Positions 28,020 to 35,563 of a stretch of DNA of 64,000 nucleotides are shown here, piece by piece; within the stretch, counting starts at the first letter, position 1; the number at the start of each line of letters is the position of its first letter. A model generated the notes under the pieces. The model was not told the origin of the DNA, ran no database searches, and saw only the letters and a list, made by a program, of their open reading frames with translations. Made by a program: the position numbers and the translations under genes. The DNA is from Pirellulaceae bacterium (GTDB lineage Bacteria; Planctomycetota; Planctomycetia; Pirellulales; Pirellulaceae): positions 124,001 through 188,000 of the forward strand of contig JAHBXT010000003.1 in NCBI GenBank assembly GCA_019636385.1. Direction: 5' to 3'.

Positions 28020-29447
28020 TTAGTCAGCCAAACGTTGCCGGCGAGCGACTCCGCTGGCATAGGCGGCGGACTCAACCGCAGCGGCAACCGCTTCGCCCAC
28101 GCGACGATCAAACACCGATGGCACAATGTAGTCAGCGTGCAGCTCATTTTCGCCAATAATCTCTGCAATGGCTTTGGCGGCCGCCAATTTCATTTCCTGA
28201 TTGATCCTTGAAGCGCGACAGTTGATGGCACCACGAAAGATTCCCGGAAAACACAGCACGTTGTTGATCTGATTGGGATAGTCGGACCGACCGGTGGCCA
28301 TCACGGCAACATGGCCGGCTGCAAGTTCGGGCATGATTTCAGGTACCGGATTAGCCATCGCGAACACGATCGGGTGGTTGGCCATCCGCTGCAAGTCCTC
28401 AACCTTGAGTACATCGGGACCGGACAAGCCCAAAAATACGTCGGCACCGGCCAGTACATCGTGAACGCTCCCAGTTTCCCGTTGGGGGTTGGTATTCTCA
28501 GAAAACCACTTTTTAACCGAGTTCATATGCTCAGTTCGCCCTGAATAGAGCGCGCCGGTCTGGTCACAACCAACCAAATTGTGAACGCCGGCCTGCATGA
28601 CGATTTTCGAGCACGCAACTCCGGCAGCTCCAATGCCATTGACCACGACTTTGACATCTTCAATCTTCTTGCCGACCACGCGTAGAGCGTTGATCAGCGC
28701 TGCCAAGACTACGACAGCCGTGCCGTGCTGGTCGTCGTGAAACACCGGTATATCCAGCTCGGCCTGCAAGCGTTCTTCAATTTCAAAGCAACGAGGCGCT
28801 GAGATGTCTTCCAGATTGATTCCTCCAAAACCGACTGCGATATTCTTGACCGTTTGCACAATCTGGTCTGGATCTTTAGTATTCAGACAGATCGGAAAGG
28901 CGTCGACTCCGCCGAACTCCTTGAACAACTGAGCTTTTCCTTCCATCACCGGCATGGCGGCGGCAGGACCAATGTCGCCGAGTCCCAACACGGCGGTGCC
29001 GTCAGTAACCACAGCCACGGTATTCTTCTTGATGGTCAGGCTAAAGACCTTCTCGGGATCTTGATGAATTGCGCTGCATACGCGAGCCACACCAGGCGTG
29101 TAAGCCATTGACAGGTCCGAGCGGGTTTTCAGCGGAACTTTGGAGACCACTTGTATCTTGCCGCCCAAGTGCATCAAAAATGTGCGATCGCTGACATGTA
29201 GAACTTCAACACCCTCGACGCTGCTGGCAGCCGCTACAATCTCTTGATCGTGGGACTCGCTGGAGGCATTAACCGTTAAGTCGCGAACCAAATGATCGCG
29301 ACCGACACTGACGATATCAATGCCTTCGATGTCGCCACCTGCCTTGCCAATCGCCGTCGTTAATTCACCTAGCTTGCCCGGTTTATTTCGGATTTTGACG
29401 CGAAGTGTGACACTGAAGCTGGCGTTGGGAGAACCTTGACGAGTCAT
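28020..29447 (-). CDS. NAD(P)-dependent malic enzyme with N-terminal ACT domain
   Basis: Malic enzyme that decarboxylates malate to pyruvate, 475 residues from the ATG at 29447. An ACT domain at about 9-80 suggests control by an amino acid. The catalytic core follows with AYTPGVA (Tyr), LTIKKNTVAVVTDG (Lys), the metal site FHDDQHGTA and the nucleotide-binding VNGIGAAGVA. The short bacterial form without a phosphotransacetylase extension is seen. An upstream in-frame start (29495) would only add sequence overlapping the Rrf2 gene, so 29447 was chosen. It lies 22 bp downstream of the rrf2 gene on the same strand and so may be transcribed with cysH and rrf2. Confidence 0.9.
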   Translation of the reverse strand: MTRQGSPNASFSVTLRVKIRNKPGKLGELTTAIGKAGGDIEGIDIVSVGRDHLVRDLTVNASSESHDQEIVAAASSVEGVEVLHVSDRTFLMHLGGKIQVVSKVPLKTRSDLSMAYTPGVARVCSAIHQDPEKVFSLTIKKNTVAVVTDGTAVLGLGDIGPAAAMPVMEGKAQLFKEFGGVDAFPICLNTKDPDQIVQTVKNIAVGFGGINLEDISAPRCFEIEERLQAELDIPVFHDDQHGTAVVVLAALINALRVVGKKIEDVKVVVNGIGAAGVACSKIVMQAGVHNLVGCDQTGALYSGRTEHMNSVKKWFSENTNPQRETGSVHDVLAGADVFLGLSGPDVLKVEDLQRMANHPIVFAMANPVPEIMPELAAGHVAVMATGRSDYPNQINNVLCFPGIFRGAINCRASRINQEMKLAAAKAIAEIIGENELHADYIVPSVFDRRVGEAVAAAVESAAYASGVARRQRLAD

Positions 29448-29469
29448 ATAATCAGTACCACACTTCCTG

Positions 29470-29910
29470 TTAGATGTAGAACATGGCCACCGCATCAGGG
29501 GTCAGCCTTTGAGCCAGTTGAGCTAAAGTTTGACTGTGCAAGAAACGAGTTTGCAGTTCGTCCAACTCTTGCCAAACTTCGGCGACTACTTGGGCGACGG
29601 CATTCCACTGGCCACCGTCCGTCTGACCAAAATCCGCAACGAACGAGGGACTAAAGCACACAGCATCAACAATTGCAGCCAGTGAAATCTGATCTGGAGG
29701 CTTGGCGAGTCGAAAGCCACCAGCAGAACCTCGGACGCTGACAATTAGTCCGGCGGTGCGGAGTTGTTGCAGAATTTGGCCTAGGAATTGACTGGGAATT
29801 CGCTGTTGATCGGAAATGGTGCGTGCGGTGAGCAATTGACCCGATTGATAGCGAACCGCCAGCGACAGCATGGCTAGCGTTGCATAATGAGATTTGATCG
29901 GGAGCTGCAT
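29470..29910 (-). CDS. Rrf2-family transcriptional regulator without Fe-S cysteines
   Basis: Rrf2-family DNA-binding regulator of 146 residues. The winged helix spans about 1-70 with MQLPIKSHYATLAML at the start, IPSQFLGQILQQLRTAGLI as recognition region and VRGSAGGFRLA as wing. The three-cysteine cluster motif of IscR/NsrR is absent: only one Cys lies in the effector region (DAVCFSP). This resembles CymR-type cysteine-metabolism regulators, and its gene directly follows cysH (17 bp between), so sulfur control is a reasonable inference. An ATG at 29952 would overlap cysH and add residues unlike the family. The likely operator is the inverted repeat over the cysH promoter. Confidence 0.85.
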   Translation of the reverse strand: MQLPIKSHYATLAMLSLAVRYQSGQLLTARTISDQQRIPSQFLGQILQQLRTAGLIVSVRGSAGGFRLAKPPDQISLAAIVDAVCFSPSFVADFGQTDGGQWNAVAQVVAEVWQELDELQTRFLHSQTLAQLAQRLTPDAVAMFYI

Positions 29911-29927
29911 GTGGAAAGTTGCTCCAT

Positions 29928-30779
29928 TTAGTCCGCAGTGTGTAGTCCACATTCGGTCTTAGCGAATCCACTCCAGCGACCAGCTCTCTCGTCTTCGCCG
30001 GGCAACACGCTTCGCGTACACGGTTGGCAACCAATACTGGTAAACCCCTGATCATGCAGTGGGTTATACGGAATATTTTCCTTGGCAATCAGACTCCATA
30101 CTTGCTTCTTCGTCCAATTGGCCAAGGGGCTAACTTTGACCAACCCGAATTTTTTATCCCATCCTACGATGGGTGCTCGCGCACGATCAGGACTTTGATC
30201 CCGCCGAATAGCACTGGCCCAAGCATCAAATCCAATCGCTGCTTCGCGCAGGACACTGATCTTTCGCTCGGCGCAGCATCGATTTGGATCATGGGTGTAA
30301 ACCGGACCACCGTTCAGGCTTTCAAATTCCTGAACGCTTAGTCTGGGGCGTTTTAGCTCTACTTCGATACCGTAGCGACGCTTGACCTCTTCACGCAACT
30401 CCAAGGTCTCTGCAAATTGATAGCCCGTATCCAAATTGAAAATCGGGGTGGCCGGGTCGATTTTGGCTAACAGATGAATCAACACCATACCTTCGGGACC
30501 AAAGGCCGTAGCCATGGTGAACTTGGGCGCATAGCGCTGTACGGCCCAGCGCAAAATCTCTTGGGGCTCAGCCTGTTCCAGCTGTTGACTGTGCACAGCC
30601 AACTCTTCCAGCACCTCGGGCGTAGCAACCGCCGGCTCTGGCAACACAGGATAGCTGCCAGTCGAATCACTCTGGTCGGCAAAATCAGCCGGGGTCAGTA
30701 CCCGCAGTTGAACAGGTGCCCCAGCTTGCTGAGTTGTGGCTGAAGATGCCGGGTCGTTTTGTCTGTGGGGTAGTGCCAT
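29928..30779 (-). CDS. cysH: assimilatory APS/PAPS reductase
   Basis: Sulfate-assimilation reductase that converts adenylyl sulfate (or its 3'-phospho form) to sulfite, 283 residues. Residues 1-65 form a variable Pro/Ala-rich lead. The core shows TAFGPEGMVL, NLDTGYQF and, decisively, the paired cysteines RCCAERK and CQPCTR, which bind a 4Fe-4S cluster and mark the plant/bacterial APS-reductase subtype. The C-terminal KTECGLH carries the catalytic cysteine. The start is the ATG at 30779 with AAGGGA about ten bases upstream; an in-frame TTG at 30815 is a poorer choice. rrf2 follows at 17 bp. Confidence 0.92.
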   Translation of the reverse strand: MALPHRQNDPASSATTQQAGAPVQLRVLTPADFADQSDSTGSYPVLPEPAVATPEVLEELAVHSQQLEQAEPQEILRWAVQRYAPKFTMATAFGPEGMVLIHLLAKIDPATPIFNLDTGYQFAETLELREEVKRRYGIEVELKRPRLSVQEFESLNGGPVYTHDPNRCCAERKISVLREAAIGFDAWASAIRRDQSPDRARAPIVGWDKKFGLVKVSPLANWTKKQVWSLIAKENIPYNPLHDQGFTSIGCQPCTRSVLPGEDERAGRWSGFAKTECGLHTAD

Positions 30780-30850
30780 CAAATATAATCCCTTAGCCAA
30801 ATCGCTCGCAAACAATCGGAAATCGCACCCTCGACCGCCAAATCCACTAC

Positions 30851-30888
30851 CGATACTTTACCATTTATACCAAAATAGTCAAGTATCG
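30851..30888 (-). promoter_or_regulatory. cysH promoter with overlapping inverted repeat
   Basis: Minus-strand TTGACT (complement of 30877-30882), 16-bp spacer and TAAAGT (complement of 30855-30860) make a promoter about 70 bp upstream of the cysH ATG. It is framed by a perfect 8-bp inverted repeat, CGATACTT (30851-30858) and AAGTATCG (30881-30888), with a 22-bp centre. Dyads over promoters are typical Rrf2 operators, and rrf2 is the second gene of the transcript, so autoregulation is plausible. Confidence 0.5.
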
Positions 30889-30949
30889 TGTCATTGGGGA
30901 TTTATCGTCACAATCGGGCAGCAGCTTGAGTACCAGCCTGGACGCCCGC

Positions 30950-31621
30950 CTACGAACTCAAATGGTGATGCTTAAGGTGGCTGCCGGAGTTGAAGGAGTG
31001 CATAATCCACGTTCCACAGCAGAACTCTAGGCTCGATAGGCCGGTATTGATCAGCGAACCGAACTGTTGATGCTGGGCTTCGGACCATGCCTGACCTAAT
31101 AATTCAATCAATAGCAGCCGTTTGAAATCGGCATGGATCACCAGCGCATCCACGTGCGATCCCGGTTCGACAATGCTGGACTCCAACCAGTGCCGCACCG
31201 ACAGGGCGCGCCGCTGTGCGTCGGATTTCGATTCAAACGGTCTACCCCACCAACCCTGCTGGCCGATGCGCGGATCCACATTCCATTCAGGGTACCGCTG
31301 CAAGAGTTCATCTCGGCCCATACCCTGTTCTCCGCGTTTCTCGTGGTCCAGGTAACCGCTGTAGCACCCGCCCTCTTCAAACAGGTCGCTGCGAATTTCG
31401 GCCACCAAGCCGGTCGCTTCGGCAATCAGTCTGGTAGTCTCCAGCGATCTGAGGAATGGGCTGCAGTACAATTTGCGCAGCGGGTAGCCGGCCAGAGAAC
31501 GCGCGATGGCCTGCGCCTGTTGATAACCCAGCGGTGTCAAGCCAGGATCGCACACACGTTGCTCCATCGGCAGAGCGTTGTTGGCGGATTGAGCATGACG
31601 AATCAATAGAATGTGCGACAT
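30950..31621 (-). CDS. histidine phosphatase family protein
   Basis: Histidine-phosphatase (phosphoglycerate-mutase-like) fold, 223 residues. The catalytic motif LIRHAQS (about 5-11) supplies the phosphorylated His8. CSPFLRSLETTRLI (about 53-66) gives the second arginine, and VIHADFKRLLL near 160-170 the second catalytic histidine (His in place of the usual GH). The LFEEGGCYSG segment matches a subgroup of small-molecule phosphatases. The substrate cannot be assigned. The lipoprotein gene ends 2 bp upstream of this start, so the two form an operon. Confidence 0.8.
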   Translation of the reverse strand: MSHILLIRHAQSANNALPMEQRVCDPGLTPLGYQQAQAIARSLAGYPLRKLYCSPFLRSLETTRLIAEATGLVAEIRSDLFEEGGCYSGYLDHEKRGEQGMGRDELLQRYPEWNVDPRIGQQGWWGRPFESKSDAQRRALSVRHWLESSIVEPGSHVDALVIHADFKRLLLIELLGQAWSEAQHQQFGSLINTGLSSLEFCCGTWIMHSFNSGSHLKHHHLSS

Positions 31622-31623
31622 GG

Positions 31624-32568
31624 CTAATGTTCCATAAACTGCCGCGCCAAGTTAACTTCCTGACTGCCAAACAGGTCGTCCATTTGTGTTGCCGCCAATC
31701 GCACGAGTAGTAGCACATGCTCGTCTGTTTGCTTAGCGGTACGAGACACGAAGAACGCCTGCCCCAACGACTTTGGCGGCTGAGTGGCGGCGATAATCAG
31801 TACATTGCCGGGGGCCATACGAGTACGAATCTTGAGCGGTTTCCAGGCCTTGATCTCACGTCGAGATTCTTGGCGAACGCCGGAGTCTGTAGTTACAAAG
31901 GTACTGCGAGGCTCACCGTGGTGCACTTCAGGTATGAGTTCAATATCGGCTTGCCCATTGTTCAGCGGAAAGGTCGTCAGCGCAAACAGAGCTGTGGGAC
32001 GGTCGCCAAAGGTCACGCCAGCCAACTGGCCGTCAATACTGGTTAACACCGACATTGGCTCTCCGGCGACTTGCCGCAGCACCACCTCTTTGCGGCGGCC
32101 AGCGCGACAGCGCAACAGTCGCATTCCGTGGGGAGTCTCTGAGGCAAGTCCGGCTCGTTCCAAGGCGTCGAGATGACGTTGGCTGCTAGCTTGGCTTAAA
32201 CGGCGGTTAATCTCTGCCGGCAACTCGCTGCGCAATACGCCAACGCGCACCCCATTAGCATCCAATCGGAGACGCTGCTCCAAATCAATAATCGTTTCGT
32301 CGACCGACAGCCAAATCTCTTGCATTTGAGCAACTTGATGGTCCTCGAAGCGCATCAGCACCGTTTCGATATCCAGGCTGTCAGGCGACGGCTTGGGGAC
32401 GGGTAGTCCAATGGCCGAATCAACCGATGGTTGGGCATGCCATCGCGCGCACCCACTCTCGCAGGCCAATAGGCTCCAGCCAAGCAAAACCAAGGGCACA
32501 AGCCGCAGCCGCGATGCTTTGTTTACATCACGCAAGGAGCCGTATTTGCACTGGTTGTAGGGCACCAT
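31624..32568 (-). CDS. secreted or lipoprotein of unknown function
   Basis: Protein of 314 residues with a basic, then hydrophobic N-terminus (about 18-40) ending in ACESGCARW. This looks like an export signal with a possible lipobox cysteine, after a 17-residue hydrophilic lead that may mean the true start is further in. The mature part is mixed alpha/beta with no motif I recognise; a region with DIELIPEVHHGEPRS and a C-terminal LVRLAATQMDDLFGS are notable. It is probably lineage-restricted. It is operonic with the histidine phosphatase gene and divergent from the homoserine dehydrogenase gene. Confidence 0.65.
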   Translation of the reverse strand: MVPYNQCKYGSLRDVNKASRLRLVPLVLLGWSLLACESGCARWHAQPSVDSAIGLPVPKPSPDSLDIETVLMRFEDHQVAQMQEIWLSVDETIIDLEQRLRLDANGVRVGVLRSELPAEINRRLSQASSQRHLDALERAGLASETPHGMRLLRCRAGRRKEVVLRQVAGEPMSVLTSIDGQLAGVTFGDRPTALFALTTFPLNNGQADIELIPEVHHGEPRSTFVTTDSGVRQESRREIKAWKPLKIRTRMAPGNVLIIAATQPPKSLGQAFFVSRTAKQTDEHVLLLVRLAATQMDDLFGSQEVNLARQFMEH

Positions 32569-32594
32569 GTCCGAGATACAGGTGGTTAGAAGAG

Positions 32595-32636
32595 CCAGAT
32601 AATTCGACGTACGACCACCAGATAAATAGGGTGGTG
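32595..32636. repeat. direct and inverted repeats in a divergent promoter region
   Basis: CCAGATAA occurs at 32595-32602 and again at 32618-32625, 23 bp apart. ACCACC (32614-32619) sits between GGTGGT (32581-32586) and GTGGTG (32631-32636) as inverted copies. The cluster lies between the leftward lipoprotein gene and the rightward hom gene and could be an operator. Confidence 0.3.
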
Positions 32637-32815
32637 CAGGGGCAGATTAGTGGCTTGGGGACTACCCGGTCAAGGTGACCCGCGATGCTAGCTTGCAGCC
32701 GCTTGAAACAAATCACTCCCCTGCCAATTTGCAAGCTTTGGGCTACGATATCAACTCCAATTCCCAGCCGGTGTGTGACGGTCCGGGAAGGCCGTCAACA
32801 GGTTTGGTGAATTCA

Positions 32816-34162
32816 ATGGAAAAGATCAAGGTAGCGATCATCGGCATGGGCACAGTGGGCAGCGGTGTCGCACGCCTGTTGTTAGACCACAGCGACCGCG
32901 CTGCCAGACACACAGGGCGTGAGCTGGTGCTGGACAAGGCGGTGGTTCATGATCTCAGCAAACCGCGCGACCTGGAGCTTCCCGCAGGCATGCTGACGGA
33001 TGACTTGGAGCAGGTGCTCAAGAACCCTGAGATACGCTTGGTTGCCATGTTGGTTGGCGGGCTGGAGCCGGCGCGCACATTTACGCTGCGACTGCTGGAA
33101 GCAGGCAAGGATGTCGTGACCGCCAACAAGGCATTGTTAGCTGAACATGGTTCTGAGTTGTTTGATCGGGCTCGAGCGTTAGGGCGCTGTATCGCCTTTG
33201 AGGCTGCCGTGGCTGGCGGCATTCCAATTATCGCCAACATCAGTCAGTGCCTGGCCGCTAATCAAATATTGGGGCTGGAAGGCATTTTGAATGGAACCAG
33301 CAATTTTATCATCGACAAAATGGACCAGCATGGATGGAGCTACGATGCTGCCCTGCGTGAAGCTCAAAAGCTAGGTTTTGCCGAAGCGGACCCGTCGATG
33401 GACGTCGACGGATCCGACGCCGCGCAAAAGCTGGCCATCTTGGCTCACTTGGCATTCGGAGCACGGGTGCACTGGCAGGACATTGCTCGTTCCGGAATCG
33501 ACAGTCTGAACACCATCGATCTCGGCTTTGCGTCGGAGCTTGGATATCGTATCAAATTGATCGCTCACGCAAGGTTGACCAATGGCCAAGTGGAGTTGAG
33601 TGTCTCACCAACGTTAGTTCGCAAGGGACATCCGCTGGCAGAAGTTCACGCCAACTACAATGCGATCAGCCTGGACGGGGACGCTGTCGGCGATCTGTTC
33701 TTTCATGGTCAAGGGGCCGGTCAAATGCCAACCGCTTCAGCCGTGGCGGCGGACTTGATCGACGTCGCCGTCGGAAGGGCACGCATCACCTTCCAGGCCC
33801 TTGAATTGTGGAGCGACCGACAGTCGACCGTCAACCTGGCGGCCCAATCCGATTTGCCAGGCCGATTTTACCTGCGCTTGGAAGTCCTGGATCAGCCTGG
33901 CGTCATGGCACAGATCACCAAGATCATGAGCGACCAAAAACTTTCAATAGCCTCGATTATCCAGCACGAATCCGATCCAGATTCATCCGTCGCCGCGAGT
34001 AGTTTGACAGACCGCAGCGCACGCAGCGTGTCGCTGGTTATCATGACTCACGAAACCACCGCAGGCGCCGTGGATCGCGCCGTTGGTCATTTTGTGAAGC
34101 TGCCTGTGGTAACCGGCAATGCCGTTCGGATGCGGGTGTTGGAAACTCGCCAGAAGTCCTAA
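32816..34162 (+). CDS. hom: homoserine dehydrogenase with C-terminal ACT domain
   Basis: NAD(P)-dependent reduction of aspartate semialdehyde to homoserine, 448 residues. Domains are the Rossmann fold with IIGMGTVGSGVARLL (about 7-21), the homoserine-dehydrogenase catalytic domain with NGTSNFIIDKM and the GFAEADPSMDVDGSDAAQK signature (about 187-205), and an ACT domain from about 350 for threonine feedback. The ATG at 32816 (MEKIKVAI) is chosen because it opens on the Rossmann strand; a longer frame from 32675 adds 47 residues of no family character. It is followed by apgM (56 bp) and lysC on the same strand. Confidence 0.93.
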   Translation: MEKIKVAIIGMGTVGSGVARLLLDHSDRAARHTGRELVLDKAVVHDLSKPRDLELPAGMLTDDLEQVLKNPEIRLVAMLVGGLEPARTFTLRLLEAGKDVVTANKALLAEHGSELFDRARALGRCIAFEAAVAGGIPIIANISQCLAANQILGLEGILNGTSNFIIDKMDQHGWSYDAALREAQKLGFAEADPSMDVDGSDAAQKLAILAHLAFGARVHWQDIARSGIDSLNTIDLGFASELGYRIKLIAHARLTNGQVELSVSPTLVRKGHPLAEVHANYNAISLDGDAVGDLFFHGQGAGQMPTASAVAADLIDVAVGRARITFQALELWSDRQSTVNLAAQSDLPGRFYLRLEVLDQPGVMAQITKIMSDQKLSIASIIQHESDPDSSVAASSLTDRSARSVSLVIMTHETTAGAVDRAVGHFVKLPVVTGNAVRMRVLETRQKS

Positions 34163-34218
34163 TGTACCCATAACCAGCGCACGCCGCGGCGCAATCAACC
34201 ATTTACCGCTTCCAAACT

Positions 34219-35430
34219 ATGAAGTATGCAATCATTATTCCTGACGGCTGCGCTGACCAGCCGCTGCCACAGCTGGATGGAAAGACTCCACTTCAAGTCG
34301 CCAACATTCCGCACATGAACGCGGTGGTCCGTGATGGCTTGATCGCCGAGACGGACAACGTGCCCTTGCACTTTCCCGCTGGCAGTGAAGTCGCCAATAT
34401 GTCCCTGTTTGGGTACGATCCCAATGAATACTTCACCGGTCGCGCGCCTATCGAGGCTGCCGCGCAGGGCATCGCACTGGGCCCCGATGATTGGGCGGTT
34501 CGCTGCAATCTGGTAACGGTCCAGAATCAGATCATGCTGGACTTCACCGCGGACCATATCTCGACCGCCGAGGCCAGCCAACTCTTGAAGACCTTGGCAG
34601 ATGCGGTGGCTGATGATCGCCTGCAGTTTGTGCCGGGAGTCAGCTATCGCAATTTGATGATCTATCGTGGTCGGGCTGGCGAGCCCGCTCCGTTTGCGAC
34701 GGACACGCGAACACGCGCGCCTCATGATTTGACTGACTTACCGGTGGTCGATGACTATCCGCGAGGTCGCGGCAGCGATTTGTTGACAGACTTGATGAAT
34801 CGCTCGGAGACTCTATTTGCGGATCATCCGGTGAATCGACAGCGGCTGGCGGCAGCCAAGCGACCGGCTACCAATGTGTGGCTGTGGGGATTGGGCGGCA
34901 GCCCACAGCTACCGGATTTCAGCCAGCGATTCGGTGTACGAGGGGCGATGATCACGGCCGTCGATTTGTTGCGTGGCCTAGCGGCGCTCGTTGGCTGGGA
35001 CCGCATCGAAGTGCCGGGTGCCACCGGTTATCTGGATACGAATTACGCTGGCAAGGGCCAAGCAGCCGTCAAGGCCCTGGATCACTTCGATATTGTGTGC
35101 GTGCACGTCGAAGCCCCTGACGAAGCCTCACACGAAGGGCGGTACGAAGAAAAAATTCGAGCACTCGAGGCCATCGACCAGCATATTGTGGCTCCGGTCC
35201 GCGCCAAACTGGAAAGTCTAGGAGACTATCGACTGATGGTGCTGCCCGATCATCCGACTCCCTGTGCAACTAAAAAACACAGCCATGGCATGGTGCCGTT
35301 GGCGCTGTGCGGCACGGGAATCAGCGGATATGGCGAAAGCTATAACGAAGTTGCGGCTGCCGCCAGCCACATCAAGTTTCCCAACGGATGGGAAATGATG
35401 CAGCAGTTTGTAAAGGGTCAATGGACCTGA
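34219..35430 (+). CDS. apgM: ApgM-type phosphoglycerate mutase, possible homoserine kinase
   Basis: Alkaline-phosphatase-superfamily protein of the archaeal-type cofactor-independent phosphoglycerate mutase family, 403 residues. The N-terminal metal motif IIPDGCADQP (about 6-15) and SEVANMSLFGYDP (about 54-66, candidate phosphoacceptor Ser/Asn region) are clear, as are CVHVEAPDEASHEG and LPDHPTPCATKKHSHG in the C-terminal metal site. In many bacteria this family is annotated as a proposed homoserine kinase because it replaces ThrB near hom and thrC. Its place between hom and lysC supports that role here; mutase activity remains the alternative. Expected length is normal. Confidence 0.85.
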   Translation: MKYAIIIPDGCADQPLPQLDGKTPLQVANIPHMNAVVRDGLIAETDNVPLHFPAGSEVANMSLFGYDPNEYFTGRAPIEAAAQGIALGPDDWAVRCNLVTVQNQIMLDFTADHISTAEASQLLKTLADAVADDRLQFVPGVSYRNLMIYRGRAGEPAPFATDTRTRAPHDLTDLPVVDDYPRGRGSDLLTDLMNRSETLFADHPVNRQRLAAAKRPATNVWLWGLGGSPQLPDFSQRFGVRGAMITAVDLLRGLAALVGWDRIEVPGATGYLDTNYAGKGQAAVKALDHFDIVCVHVEAPDEASHEGRYEEKIRALEAIDQHIVAPVRAKLESLGDYRLMVLPDHPTPCATKKHSHGMVPLALCGTGISGYGESYNEVAAAASHIKFPNGWEMMQQFVKGQWT

Positions 35431-35563
35431 CGCAGGCGGAACCATCGGTGAGTCGATTTGACTGTGCGTTAGCTGTTAGTCAATGATCCCGGGAAGTTTG
35501 TAGTCTTTCGTTCAACGTATTGCGAGAATTTCGAGTTTCGTTTGTAAGGTTTGACGAAGTATC

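Noticed and set aside
30779..30815. Longer CysH N-terminus from an in-frame TTG
   Set aside because: TTG is a weak start and the ATG at 30779 has a clear AAGGGA ribosome site.
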